From the NCBI GenBank assembly GCA_003427395.1, contig BFEA01000254.1, forward strand, positions 397,912 to 420,235: a stretch of 22,324 nt of DNA. The letters run 5' to 3'. Origin of the DNA: Chara braunii (Eukaryota; Streptophyta; Charophyceae; Charales; Characeae). Under the pieces are notes generated by a model that ran no database searches, was not told where the DNA came from, and saw nothing but the letters and a program-made list of their open reading frames with translations. Of this stretch, positions 8,316 through 18,465 are shown piece after piece. Position 1 is the stretch's first letter; every line of letters starts with the position of its first letter. A program made the translations under genes and the position numbers.

Positions 8316-10546
8316 ATGAGTGTGACCACGAGGACTGGCGGGACCACACTGCCTTACACCGCAGATCAGCAGGCAGAGATTGATAAGAAGTTGGCTGAGA
8401 CAAATGAAGGAAGAGAAGAAACTAAAGGAGGAGGAAGTAAAAGAGAAACTGGAGGAGGAAAAAAAAAATGGAGAAAGAGATCAAGGAGAAAAATGAGAAA
8501 TTGAGGAAGGAGTTAGAAGAGGAAGAAGAAGAAGAAGAGGAAGAAGAGGATAAGAGGTTGGAAAGGAGGAGGACCCAACAAAGAGAAGAACTGCGAGAGA
8601 GCAGTAAGGCTGGGGAGATAAAGATATAGCAGCTTGTGGCTCTGGACTGGGTTGGCAAATTCGGGTACTGGACAGAGTTAGCGGAGGAGAGTGCTGAAGA
8701 AAAGGATGCGTTTATAGCAAAATTAGAAGCTGCAAAAAACGAGGAAGAGAAGAATATGTTGCTTGAAGAAAAGAGGGGGGAGTTAAATCCGAAGCTGGTC
8801 GCAGCAAAGAGAAAAGAGTATGATGACAAAAGAAAAATGCTTGAAGAAGGGGACAGGCTCCAAAAGCAGTTGCAGGAGCAGCAAGGAAGAGAAGTGGAGC
8901 CCAAAGACCAGCTGACCCTCTTGACTAACGTCGTTCTTCACACTAACCAAGAACTAAGAGCCTTCTCATAAGTCTGTTGCAAAGGTAGAGTTGCATCAGT
9001 CTGAATTTGAAGGTACTTGGAATAACTTCCTGAGTGCAGCCTCCCACCAAATAGATCATCGAATCCTCTCATATATCGAACAGTTAGATGGCGCTCTCAC
9101 AAAGAAACTGACAGACCCCGTTGTAATGAAGAAGTTCAGACTTAGTGGTGGAGGCCTAGATGCGGGAGACGATGGAGATGACGGAGACAAGCAGGATAAG
9201 AGTCCCAAGAAGGAGGGGGACCAGAAGACAAATGGGTTTGAGCAAGGACGGAAGATGAAGGTAAAGTTGTCGTGGACCTACACGGGGAAGAAAGAAGAGA
9301 GTATCTTCCATTGGGAGGCGGTTATGGACACCTATCTGTATGCGCATGTGATGGCAAGTTCATATTTGGGGGGAGGCGCAACTAGTTTTGCAATCTCGTT
9401 AGTGAAGGAGGCCGGTTGTACCTCTATGGTGCAGTATTCACAGAGGACGAGGATAGAGGATTTCTTTAGGGCCCTCAAAGACAGATTCGGAGATGAGAAT
9501 CTGGCCCGCCGTACATAGTCCCTGATCTTTAACATCAGTGATCGCAAGTGGAAGAGTGCGTCGACACTCAAGGCCACTATGGATGAATTACTGCAGTGTC
9601 TTGAACACGGTGTCATCCCTGCACAGATCTTGAATAACTTCGCTAGAGCACTCCCAAAGCCCCTAAAGACTAATCTATATCCCCGTACAAAAGAGGAGGG
9701 GATGACCTACGAAAAGTTTAGTAAGATTGTTGTAGACCATGTCGGATTCTCGTAGGAGGCAAACTATTGTCAGTACTGGAAGGATCTACAAGCCGATAAG
9801 AAGTGGAAGAATAGGACCATATCTGGCAGTATAGAGGGGAAGGATAATTTGTTGGTCACCTTCAAGGAAGGAGGTGTGGAGTCGTTACCATACGACCAAA
9901 TAGATTATGGTCTAGAGGAAGAGAACAACGACCAAGTAGCCCGGGGGAGGGACTATGTGGCAGTTGCAGCCCGTGGGGGAGGGCAACAAGGTAGAGGCCG
10001 AGGTAGAGGAGGCCGAGGTGGAGATCGAGGACCCGCTGCCAGCGGGATGGTGGCCAAGGTAGCTACTACGTGGGAGATAGGAGTTATGGTCCCTCGCAAG
10101 GTGGTAGAGGTTCTCCTGTCATAGGGGGTAGAGGTAGAGGTAGATATTGGCGTGTGTACCCAGAGCACCTGGGAATAGTTGAAGGCAAACCTTGGTCGGA
10201 GATGGGTATAGACGGAAAGGTATGGGATGATCGTCGCAAGGTCGGGCAATGTTTCAAGTGTGGTGACCTCGACCACATTGTTCCTTTTTGTCCTGAGTAT
10301 CAGCACCCAAAAGGGAATAGTGAGTAGAGGCTGCAGTCGCCTCTACAGGGACTTTGGACTTAGACAGGGAGACAAAAGCACACGCTGAGAAGGCACCCCC
10401 TTGTCCGAAGATCCCATTGACAGAACTGTTGTAGGCCCCCATGTAGCTAGCTGTCCAGAAACTGTTTGTGCTAGGACCTGTCTAGGTGGTTCCCTCGCAA
10501 GCATTGGTGATAAACTGATCACTCGTCGCTGCACTTGGGCCGAAAT
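8316..10546 (+). pseudogene. gag: Retrotransposon Gag polyprotein, broken, no pol following
   Basis: From ATG 8316 the coding sequence runs through a Lys/Glu coiled coil (about 8404-8880), including an 11-Glu run, then a capsid-like region (about 8991-9760, with KEESIFHWEAVMDTYL and FFRALKDRFGDENLARRT). An Arg/Gly-rich stretch (about 9950-10140) and one CCHC zinc knuckle follow (CFKCGDLDHIVPFC, about 10252-10293; spacing C-x2-C-x4-H-x4-C). This order is typical of Ty3-type Gag. The frame changes near 8395, at the A-run 8461-8468, near 8960, near 10060 and near 10320. TAG stops occur at 8627, 9516, 9753, 10432, 10444 and 10483, and TGA at 10516. Most of the TAGs stand where CAG would fit. The Gag tail fades at 10546, where the dyad array begins. 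No protease, reverse transcriptase or integrase is present, so this is a truncated relic. Confidence 0.8.
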
Positions 10547-12930
10547 GATCCTGATGCTCACATTGTGGGGATGATAGATCCGGCCCAGATCTTGGACATA
10601 AGCTTTGGGCGTGCTATGGACAACGTGTGGGGCAGATAGATCTTCTTTCGAGACGTCAATAGGGGACCTTTGGACGGATAGATCCTCCTTTGAAACCTCA
10701 ACGCGGTGCCTCGAAGCCGTGTCGACATCTCTGGAGCGGATCTAACCTCCGCAGAATGTTTGCATCGAAACCTTCCAGTTGTGTGAAGGATAGATCCGCC
10801 CCAGAGCTCAAAGACAGGATTCGAGTGTGCAACAAACAACGTGTGGGGCGGATAAATCCTCCTTTGAGAACTCAACGGGAAACCTCAGAGCCGCATCCAC
10901 ATCTTCGGAGTGAATCTTATCCTCCACACAATGTGTGCAACGAACCTTCCATTTGTGTGTAGGATATATCCACCCCAGAGACTCGTCCACATCTTCGGAG
11001 CGGATCTATTATCCACACAATGCACAGAACGCGTCAACATCTCTGGAGCGGATCTATCCTCCTCACAATGTGTGCATCACACCTTTCCAGTTGTGTGGAG
11101 GATAGATCCGTCCTAGAGTTACGAAGACCACATCTCTGAAGCCGATCTATCCTCCCCACAATGTGTGATGGTACCCTTCGTGTTGTGTGGAAGATAGATC
11201 CTGATGCACACATTGTGGGGAGGATAGATCCGGCCCAGAGCTCGAAGATAGGCTTCGGGCGTGGTAGACAACATGTGGGGCAGATAGATCTTTTGTTGAG
11301 ATCTTAATGTTGAACCTTTGATCCTCGTCTACATCTTTGGAGCGGATCTATCCTCCACACAATGTTTGCATCGAAACCTTCCAATTGTGTGGAGGATAGA
11401 TCTGCCCCAGAGCTCAGAGACGAGCTTCGGGCATCAACATACAAAGAGTGGGACGGATAGATCCTCCTTTGAGAACTCGTCGCGGGACCTCGAACTCTCA
11501 CATCTCTGGAGCGGATCTATCCTCCACACAAGGTGCGTATCGAAACCTTTCAGTTGTGTGGAGCATACATCCTCCAAACCGCGTTCTCGCAACCGCGTTC
11601 AGATCTCTAGAGAGGATCTATCCTCCCCACAATGCTTCGTTGTACCCTTCCTGTTGTGTGGAGGGTAGATCCGTCCCCTTGCTCGGAGACAGGCTTCGAG
11701 CGTCTGCAATCAATGTGTGGAGCTGACAGATCCTCCTTTGAGAACTCTACGCGGGGCGTCGAAGTCGCGTCCACATCTCTTTAGCGGATCTTTCCTCCAC
11801 ATAATGTGCCCATCAAAACGGATGGCCTACAGACAATCTGCGGGGCCTCGAAGCCGCGTTGACATCCCTGTAGCCGATCTATCCTCCACACAATGTGTGA
11901 ACGGAAACCATCTAGTTGTATGGAGGACACATCCGCCCCAAGGATGGGACGACATGCGGGACGGATAGATCCTCCTTTGAGAACTCAACGCGGGACCTTG
12001 TACCCGCGTCCACATCTCTGGAGCGGATCTATTCGCCACACAATGTGTGTATCGAAACCTTCCAGTTGTGTGGAGGATACATCCACCCCAGAGACGCGTC
12101 GACATCTCTTGAACATATCTATCATCCACACAATGTGTGCATCAAAACCTGCGTCCTACAGAAAACGTGTAGGGCGGGTAGATCCTCCTACACCTCAATG
12201 CGCGACCTCGAAGCCGCGTTTCCATCTCTGGAGCGGATCTATCCTCCCCACAATGTGTGCATCGTACCCTTTCAATTGTGTGGAGCATAGATCCTCCCCA
12301 GAGTTACGAAGGGCCGCGTCCACATCTCTAGACCGGATTTATCCTCCACACAATGTGTGTATCGAAACCTTCAAGTTGTGTCACAATCTGTGTATCGAAA
12401 CCTTCTAGTCGTGTGGAGGATACATCTGCCCCAAAGACGCGTGCACATCTCTTGAGCGGGTCTATCCTCCCCACAAAAATGTGCATCGTACCCTTCCAGT
12501 TGTGTGGAGGATATATACGCCTTAGAGTTACGAAGACCACACCTCTGAAGCAGATCTATCCTCCCCACAATGTGAGCATCGTACCCTTCCTGTTGTGTGG
12601 AGGATAGATCCGCCTCAAAGTTACGAAGACCACACCTCTGAAGCGGATCTATCCTCCCCACAATGTTTGCATTGTGTGCTTCCTGTTGTGTGGAGGATAG
12701 ATCCGCCTCAAAGCTCGGAGATAGGCTTCGGGAGTCCAACAAGCGGCGTGTCGGGCGGACAGATCCTCCTTTGAGAACTCAACGCGGGGCCTCGAAGTCG
12801 CGTCCACATCTCTGGAGCGGATCTATCCTGCACACAATGTGAGGTTGTGCATCCTCTCGAGCGGATGTATAACCTTCTGCGCTCCATCTCAACTTAGTTT
12901 ATTTTCTCACTGGCGGATGTATCCGCTGCA
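10547..12930. repeat. Dyad/hairpin array built on GGATCTATCC and GGATAGATCC
   Basis: About 17 forward (GGATCTATCC-like) and 25 reverse (GGATAGATCC-like) sites occur in 2.4 kb. A frequent module is CGGATCTATCCTCCACACAA, a spacer of about 20 bases (TGTGTGCATCGAAACCTTCC), then TTGTGTGGAGGATAGATCCG. The two arms pair over 20-28 bp, as at 11340-11405. Modules are separated by a second conserved block, CTCCTTTGAGAACTCAACGC (about 10859, 11466, 11731, 11972, 12766), giving irregular units of 210-270 bp or multiples. The opening GATCCTGATGC…CACATTGTGGGG recurs near 11198, so part of the array was duplicated. The array ends about 70 bp before ATG 12997 with GCGGATGTATCCGC. Frames open through it follow the repeat and show no domain. 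It may be the subterminal or regulatory region of an element. Confidence 0.9.
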
Positions 12931-14136
12931 TAGGTGATGTCGAGCGGTTCTTCTCATGCACTTCCTGACACTTTGTGCTGGTTGTACGCAGATAAAATGG
13001 CATCCACTGGGGTTGGAAAACAACACAACACCGTCCGATCGTCCGTTGAAGGAGTGACGCGTGAGGCAGGTGGGAACCGTGAAGGGCATTTGGCGACCTC
13101 AGGTACTGCGCAAACGATCGAGAGCAGCCAACCGTTTGTTGGAGGAGCGGCTCCTGAGGCAGTTGGCAACCGTGGTGGACCTGCGACGACTTCAAGTACT
13201 ACACCCAGTGTCGATTGCAGGCGTCGGCGACGTGGTTCGTCCGACGAGAAGGAAATTTTCAGTCTATAAGTGGACAACCGTTTGTAGTACCTCGATTGGG
13301 TTTCAGAAGATCATTCGACGCCAACTAAACCGCCGTGTGGAGAAGTCATGTACATCAAGGCCCGTAGTGCGATCCGGCTGCTCGGGGATGTGAATGGGTG
13401 GGAAGATTGTTCCGAGGGGGTCAGGAAGTTTTACATCCAAACGGTGTACGTGAAGAGTGGGGAGTCTGACTACAATGCCGGAGGGTGTAGACTAGCGTGG
13501 AGAAATTTTCGGGGTTTCGGAAAGGCTGTTACCAGTCTTCCGTTTTACAGCCCTATAACCTTGGATTTGGAACCTGATGTTGTCCTTCGTTGTTTCTTCG
13601 ATGACTGGGAGAGATAAGTGTCACTAGACAAGTGTAAGGACATGTCGTCGGGGCATCCCATTTCCATGCCCATTAGCGTAGTCGGTGGTGATGAGCACAT
13701 GAGGACGAAAACTTCTGAAACGGCGCTGACTGCCGGTCGTGATGAGGGTGCAGTGGTGAGGACCTCTGCGGAACTTTTGGACCTTGAATTCATTCCCTCA
13801 TGGCCAGAGCACTCTCAAGCTTATGAAGAATCATATCCCGAAATTGAAGTTGAGGAGTGTGCAGTTACGAAGACCCCTGACGAAAAGAGGGCCGCTCCCG
13901 TGCATCAGGTCTCGGATAGACCCGTGAAGAGGATGACAATCAGCATCTGGAAAGGCGGGGGAGAAGAATCAGAGGCTCGGGTGCGTCGAGAGGTTGTTGA
14001 GGCTGGTGATGGTGAAAAGGGGAAGAGACCCATATCGGTCTGGGAGGACCTAGGAGGGGAAGGGTCTGACAAAGAGGGGGGTAACGACGAGGATACCCAG
14101 GTCGTGTCAGGGGGGGAGAAGCGCGTTGGGCAAGAG

Positions 14137-14244
14137 TCTGCCCAGAGGGGAAAGCAAAAAAAGAGAAAAGTGACTAGCACCCAAGGAGCCGGGGTGAAGA
14201 GAAAGTCGGCGGAAGGGAATAAAGAAACTGTGAAGAAGAAATAG
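14137..14244 (+). other. Nuclear localisation signal and basic tail before the ParB-like domain
   Basis: The frame reads GKQKKRKVTSTQGAGVKRKS and ends KKK at the TAG 14242. KKRKV is a classical monopartite nuclear localisation core. It follows a strongly acidic stretch, so the protein was probably meant for the nucleus, as expected of a DNA-acting factor. Confidence 0.6.
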
Positions 14245-14376
14245 GAAGGTGCAACCGGAAAGGGACCGACGAAAGCTAGGAAGGACAAGGATCAGGTAGA
14301 GGGAGAGGAGGGGGGTGGTTCGAACGATCGAATTATCGATTTGGACACATGATATTTTCTGGAGTGGGAAACAGGT

Positions 14377-14830
14377 GTGAAAAAAAATGTGACTCTTTTC
14401 GTGAACCCAGAGAGGGTGATTCCATTGTCGTCGTGGGAGGAGTCGTACAATCATCGTTCAATCGACGACACCCACGTTGAGTTTATTTTGAAGGCCATGC
14501 TAAACACCTACTTGAAGTCGAACCACACCTACGAGATGCCACTCGTGACATTAGCAGCAATCAGAGAGCCACCTGAGGTAGGGGATAAGGCTGTCCGTAT
14601 TACACCGGACCAATTCAATGAGGACAACCCGAACGAGCACTGGTACTATGCCGTGAGCGGGCAGCACAACATGAAGGCCGCTTTGTGGTTGAGGGAGCAT
14701 GATATTTGGAAGAAGCACTCATTCTTTGAGAGACCCTTCAAACCGTTGTACTTCTCGGACGAGGATTCCGGCGGTTACACCCAAATTGGTGTAATCGACA
14801 ACTGGAAGGACAAAGTTCCCCTCCTAGGTC
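14377..14830 (+). other. ParB-like domain
   Basis: Reads VNPERVIPLSSW near the start, then SIDDTHVEFILKAML, then PLVTLAA and YYAVSGQHNMKAALWL (GQHNMKAA at 14659-14682). This matches the ParB/Srx fold layout: a strand with position-specifying residues, a helix ending in a target-selection loop, a hydrophobic strand, then G-x-H/R-x-x-x-A-A in place of the usual GERRxxAA. Asn stands where ParB proteins usually have Arg, so CTP or nuclease activity cannot be assumed. In bacteria and phages such domains often precede DNA methyltransferases, which agrees with the downstream region. Confidence 0.6.
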
Positions 14831-15431
14831 CTAGTTGCTGTCTATGATCGACATGCGACATATTTGGGAAAATTTGAAACGCCCTTGTCCAGTGGCTGGG
14901 AATGTGAAGTTCAAGAAGGACTTGGTCGCCAATTATGAGATATTTCAAAAAATGGCGTTGATAAAAACACCATACCACAACCTCTGGGACATTGTTAATA
15001 GCAGCAACAAAGAAGACAAAAAGGTATCGCTGGAGAAACTGAGGTACTTTTTGCCTCTTGTCATGAGCAATGACCAGACGTGGAAACTGGGTATGCAATT
15101 TTATGACGAGTAGATGAAGGGTAAACTTCTCGCCCCAGAAGGCGCTCTGTGGACTAAGAGACCTCCTAGGACGGACCCGAAAGCCACCCATGAGGGTCAA
15201 TCTTTTGCAGAGGACAGCAGCGGCCAGAAGAGAGTCGTGTACAATGTTCGGGTTGTAGATCCAAGGCAGTGCAAGGGAAAGAAGCGGAGGAAACAGGAGG
15301 AACAACTTTTTCGTTCAAGTTAATGAACCCGGCGTGCATTGCTGGAAAGAAATGGGGAATTTCACAGTTATGGAAAAACAATGGAACCTAAACCATCTCA
15401 TTGCTGATATGGCTCGGCTTCCGAACCATAC

Positions 15432-15491
15432 GTGAGACTTTCGCCTCATATGGCTCTTCTCATAATCTATATTGATATTTGCTCTTTCTAG
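15432..15491 (+). other. Probable 60-nt intron
   Basis: GTGAGA at 15432 and TTGCTCTTTCTAG ending at 15491 bound a stretch without coding character between two segments that read as protein (NFFVQVNEPGVHCW upstream, DLRGVLDLEIVWGQQG downstream). The simple join misses the expected phase by one base, which a nearby indel would explain. Confidence 0.5.
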
Positions 15492-16078
15492 ATTTGAGGG
15501 GTGTGTTGGACCTTGAGATTGTGTGGGGGCAGCAAGGGAGCAAGAAACTAGTTGAGCATGAGAAAATGGGGATGAAAGACGCGTGCGAAATCATAAAGCA
15601 GGACCAAATGTTGCTTCGACTGTGGCATATAATTGAGTTCCAACACCAGGGCCAGACCGACAATGAGTGGAACGCTGCTTTCTTCCGGACACTAGAGCAA
15701 CTGGTGACGCGGTACGCTTCAAAGGGGTTGAACGAGAAGTTGTGGGCGGCTTGCAAGAGATTTGTTACCGATCACTCATACCTGAAGGACTGCCCCCAAT
15801 ACCTTGGTTGTGCCTCGGATAAGAACTTGAAAACAACGTTGGGTCTGTTTGAACACGAGAAGTTCCCTACCGAGTTCAAGCGGATTGTGTTGTCCGTGCT
15901 CAAAGGCGAATGCGCCAAAGAGCAGGAGGGGCCTGTCAGACTGGACGATTGCACTAACATCAGGTGAAGGGACACCAAAGGCATCACAACACTTGCACCT
16001 TTCGCCTACGATGCTTTCACTGTGTTTCTTGTGAAGGACGACATGCAAAGAGCTGTGAGGCAACTCCATTGCCACACG

Positions 16079-16872
16079 TGCATCATTGACCTTTGTGATC
16101 CTGTCGACCGAGCACGATGGAATTAGGAGGCTTTCAAGGCGTTGGCGGATTTCTTGGAGACCCTGTGTCCTGAATTTTGGACAGCGGTCACTTTTGTTCC
16201 CAGGATTTGGGACCTCTCTTTTATGGGTCTATTGCATGTTCTCCCTGTGGTGAATGGAAGTGCAGGAAAATGGGTTGGAGGGGCCAAATTCGAAAGAAGT
16301 ACCAGATCGGTAACAACACATTGGCCGAGGAGGACAGGATGTATGTTCTCTTCCACGGGGACGACCTCAAGCTCAATACTTCCCCAGTTTATGAGGGGGG
16401 GTTGCGAGATGATGACGCTGCTGCCTTGGGAAAGAAGCAAAAGTGTGCACCCTCCGATATCGCTGAAACTCAGTTCACGCCTACGACGTTCCATTCAGCA
16501 GGTGTGCTCCACCAGAAGGGGGTGGTGTATAAGGAAATGGAGTGCAACCCTAGCATGTTGTGCAGCCTCACGGAGTTCCTCTACCCACCCGATAACGCAG
16601 TTATGTTCCTTGGGAAGGTGCACGCCCAAGTTGTGTGGAACCTCCTCAGTAGTGGGTGCCATGTAGTGGTCGTGGAGGGGGACATAGAACTCCTCAGCTT
16701 TCTGAAGACGTACGTCATGCACGAGATCAGTAGTGGAGTTCACAACTGCGAATTGCACATCGGGCAAAACTCGATGGACCATGACCCCACCAGGAACTTT
16801 TGGTTCAAGCTCTCCTCCAAAAAACGGGTAAAGCTTTACAAGTTTATGTTCCAGGAGACACATTCCACATAA
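16079..16872 (+). other. Amino-methyltransferase-like domain with degenerate catalytic motif
   Basis: A strand ending CIIDLCDPVD (16079-16108) occupies the place of motif IV (normally D/N-PP-Y/W) and is followed by predicted strand/helix segments. Near the end, EFLYPPDNAVMFL then GKVHAQVVWNLLSSGCHVVV (16618-16674) and EGD (16675-16683) resemble the N-terminal-half SAM-binding signature found late in permuted N6A/N4C methyltransferases (VLD-F-G-G-T…A…GR-x-x-x-E-x-D). The Gly-rich loop is eroded. The frame changes from 2 to 1 near 16260-16290. I infer a methyltransferase fold that may have lost catalysis before the element decayed. Confidence 0.45.
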
Positions 16873-17299
16873 CGAACCGAGGACGACTACAAAGTACGCT
16901 GACAAGTCGCGATCAGAACGTCGGACGGCTACCATGGTGGGTTAAGGGAGGCGGCGCCCAACTTCGTCGACAAACTGGAGGAGTGTTATTTTGACCAAGG
17001 CAAGACCGAAGTCACTCTCAATATTTCTAGGGCGCACTTCACCGACGAGGAGGACTTCAACGCTAACGACGAGGAAGAGGTCAGCGAAGGTAATGCAGAT
17101 GTCGATTTAGAGGCAACATACCGCAAGCATGCTGTCGATGTAGTGTCCTCGTCAACGCCTGCAAGTTCCTAGATTCCATGGGTTCGCCTGTCGGTACTCT
17201 AGTTGCCATACCAATTGCCACGCCAACGTCCGGTTCTTAGAGAGGATTTCTGTCGTCGAGGAGAAACAAACCTCTCAGCCCCACCATCAGGCCTGGACT

Positions 17300-17371
17300 T
17301 CCAATTTCGTTTTGTGTTGTCGGGCCTTCAACAAGTCCAATTTCGTTTTGTGTTGTCGGGCCTTCAACAAG
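17300..17371 (+). repeat. 36-bp perfect tandem duplication inside the coding region
   Basis: The 36-base unit starting TCCAATTTCGTTTTGTGTTG occurs twice in a row. It encodes the in-frame repeat QFRFVLSGLQQV/G. Exact identity shows it is recent, and it keeps the frame (12 codons). Confidence 0.95.
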
Positions 17372-18465
17372 GCGAAGTATATCACTTCGGCAAAGACCAC
17401 AAGAGCACCAGCAAGGCTCATTGGGGTCACCATATAGTGTGGCATCCTGATCATTTCCAACCGGCCGTTTTGGATGGTGCATGGGTCATGTCAATCGACC
17501 ATGAGGGCGTGTGGCAAGTTGATCAACGAATGTCAAAGGAAGAGTTCTTAGAATGTGCACATGAACAGGTGGTGAGGCGCGTTGCGGAGATCAACGGCCT
17601 AGAACCGAAGGATTTGGTGGTCCGAATGCACAGAGAGTCGATATTCAAGATTTTACAGGATCACAATTTATTGGACCTCCTTGCTGAATTTTATGGACCC
17701 GAGACGAGCCCGAGTTCCGGAGCCCAAATAGAGTGGGTGATTCCATCGGGAGGGGGTGGAAGCGGGGGTGGTGGAGGGGGCGGAAGCGGTAGTGGTGGAG
17801 GAAGTGGAACCGGCGATGGTGGAGGAGGTAACCAGGGCATTGGAGGCGGAGGAGACGGTGGGATGCATGACAGCGGAGGAGCGAGGGGACACGACGGTAC
17901 AGGAGCGGGTGGACAAAGTCGATATCTACGGAGCTCTGCAGGAACAATCTCGCCTGGAATGGGTGCCCGTCTACACAGTGGCGTTGAAACAACAGAAGGT
18001 GCTACCTCATAGACCAGCCCGGGTTCTCGGCTTGCTGAACCCACCAGTGCCCTATTGTTCAGTGGAGGATGTATCCTCCCCACAGTCGGAGCCGAAGTTT
18101 CTGCACGTTCCAATCTGCTTAGTGTCGGGACTGTTCCATGTACAGTTTTAGTGGGATCTAATTTCGCGTCCGATTTGGAAGGGGAAGTTGGATCCGTAAA
18201 GGCTGTGGAGTCTAAACTGATGTCGGACGTCGACATAGGGTGCCTTTCCATCGGCTGCAAGGAATTCCTGGAGGAAGGATCTATCCGAGTCGGCCATAAT
18301 GAATTCCTGGAGAGAAGATCTATCCGACCCACAACGGATTGTGCAACCAACATGTCGTTACTGAGCTCTTGCGCCGACGGTGGATCTATCCTCCAAACAA
18401 GTCGGTCTGGGGAAACCCAAGCCGGCCACATCTTGATTGGTTTGCGTTATTACAAAGAGGTCTAA

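Larger units (their letters stand above)
12997..18465 (+). pseudogene. ParB-like / methyltransferase-like protein of a putative mobile element, decayed
   Basis: The start ATG (AAAATGGCA) lies about 70 bp past the dyad array. Frame 1 continues from 12997 to 14847, and frame 0 from 14835 to about 15305. Frame 1 resumes to about 15431, and frame 2 runs from about 15492 to 16260 after a likely intron. Frame 1 then continues to 18465. In order it encodes a Gly/Thr/Ser-rich head, an unknown segment (13348-13617), an acidic/basic stretch with KQKKRKV, and a ParB-like domain (14377-14830). A helical middle region (14835-16080), a methyltransferase-like region (16079-16860), an acidic segment (16930-17160), an unknown globular segment (17372-17720) and a Gly/Ser linker (17740-17900) follow. 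Stops in the deduced frames include TAA 13267, 13615 and 16870, TAG 13285, 14242, 15111, 16124, 17170 and 18010, and TGA 14350, 15965 and 16900. The domain assignments rest on motif pattern alone. Confidence 0.65.

Noticed and set aside
8422-8904. Reverse-strand Ser/Phe-rich frame
   Set aside because: It is the antisense of the Glu/Lys coiled coil of gag.
10690-12742. Open frames on both strands through the dyad array
   Set aside because: The repeat unit happens to lack stops in several frames on both strands; the products are only the repeat translated, with no start context or domain.
10547-12930. CRISPR array
   Set aside because: Units are long (over 200 bp), diverged and palindromic, spacers are not unique, and the setting is eukaryotic.
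17691-18431. Reverse-strand Pro-rich 246-codon frame
   Set aside because: It is the antisense of the Gly/Ser linker and dyad repeats; the plus strand carries the coherent reading frame.
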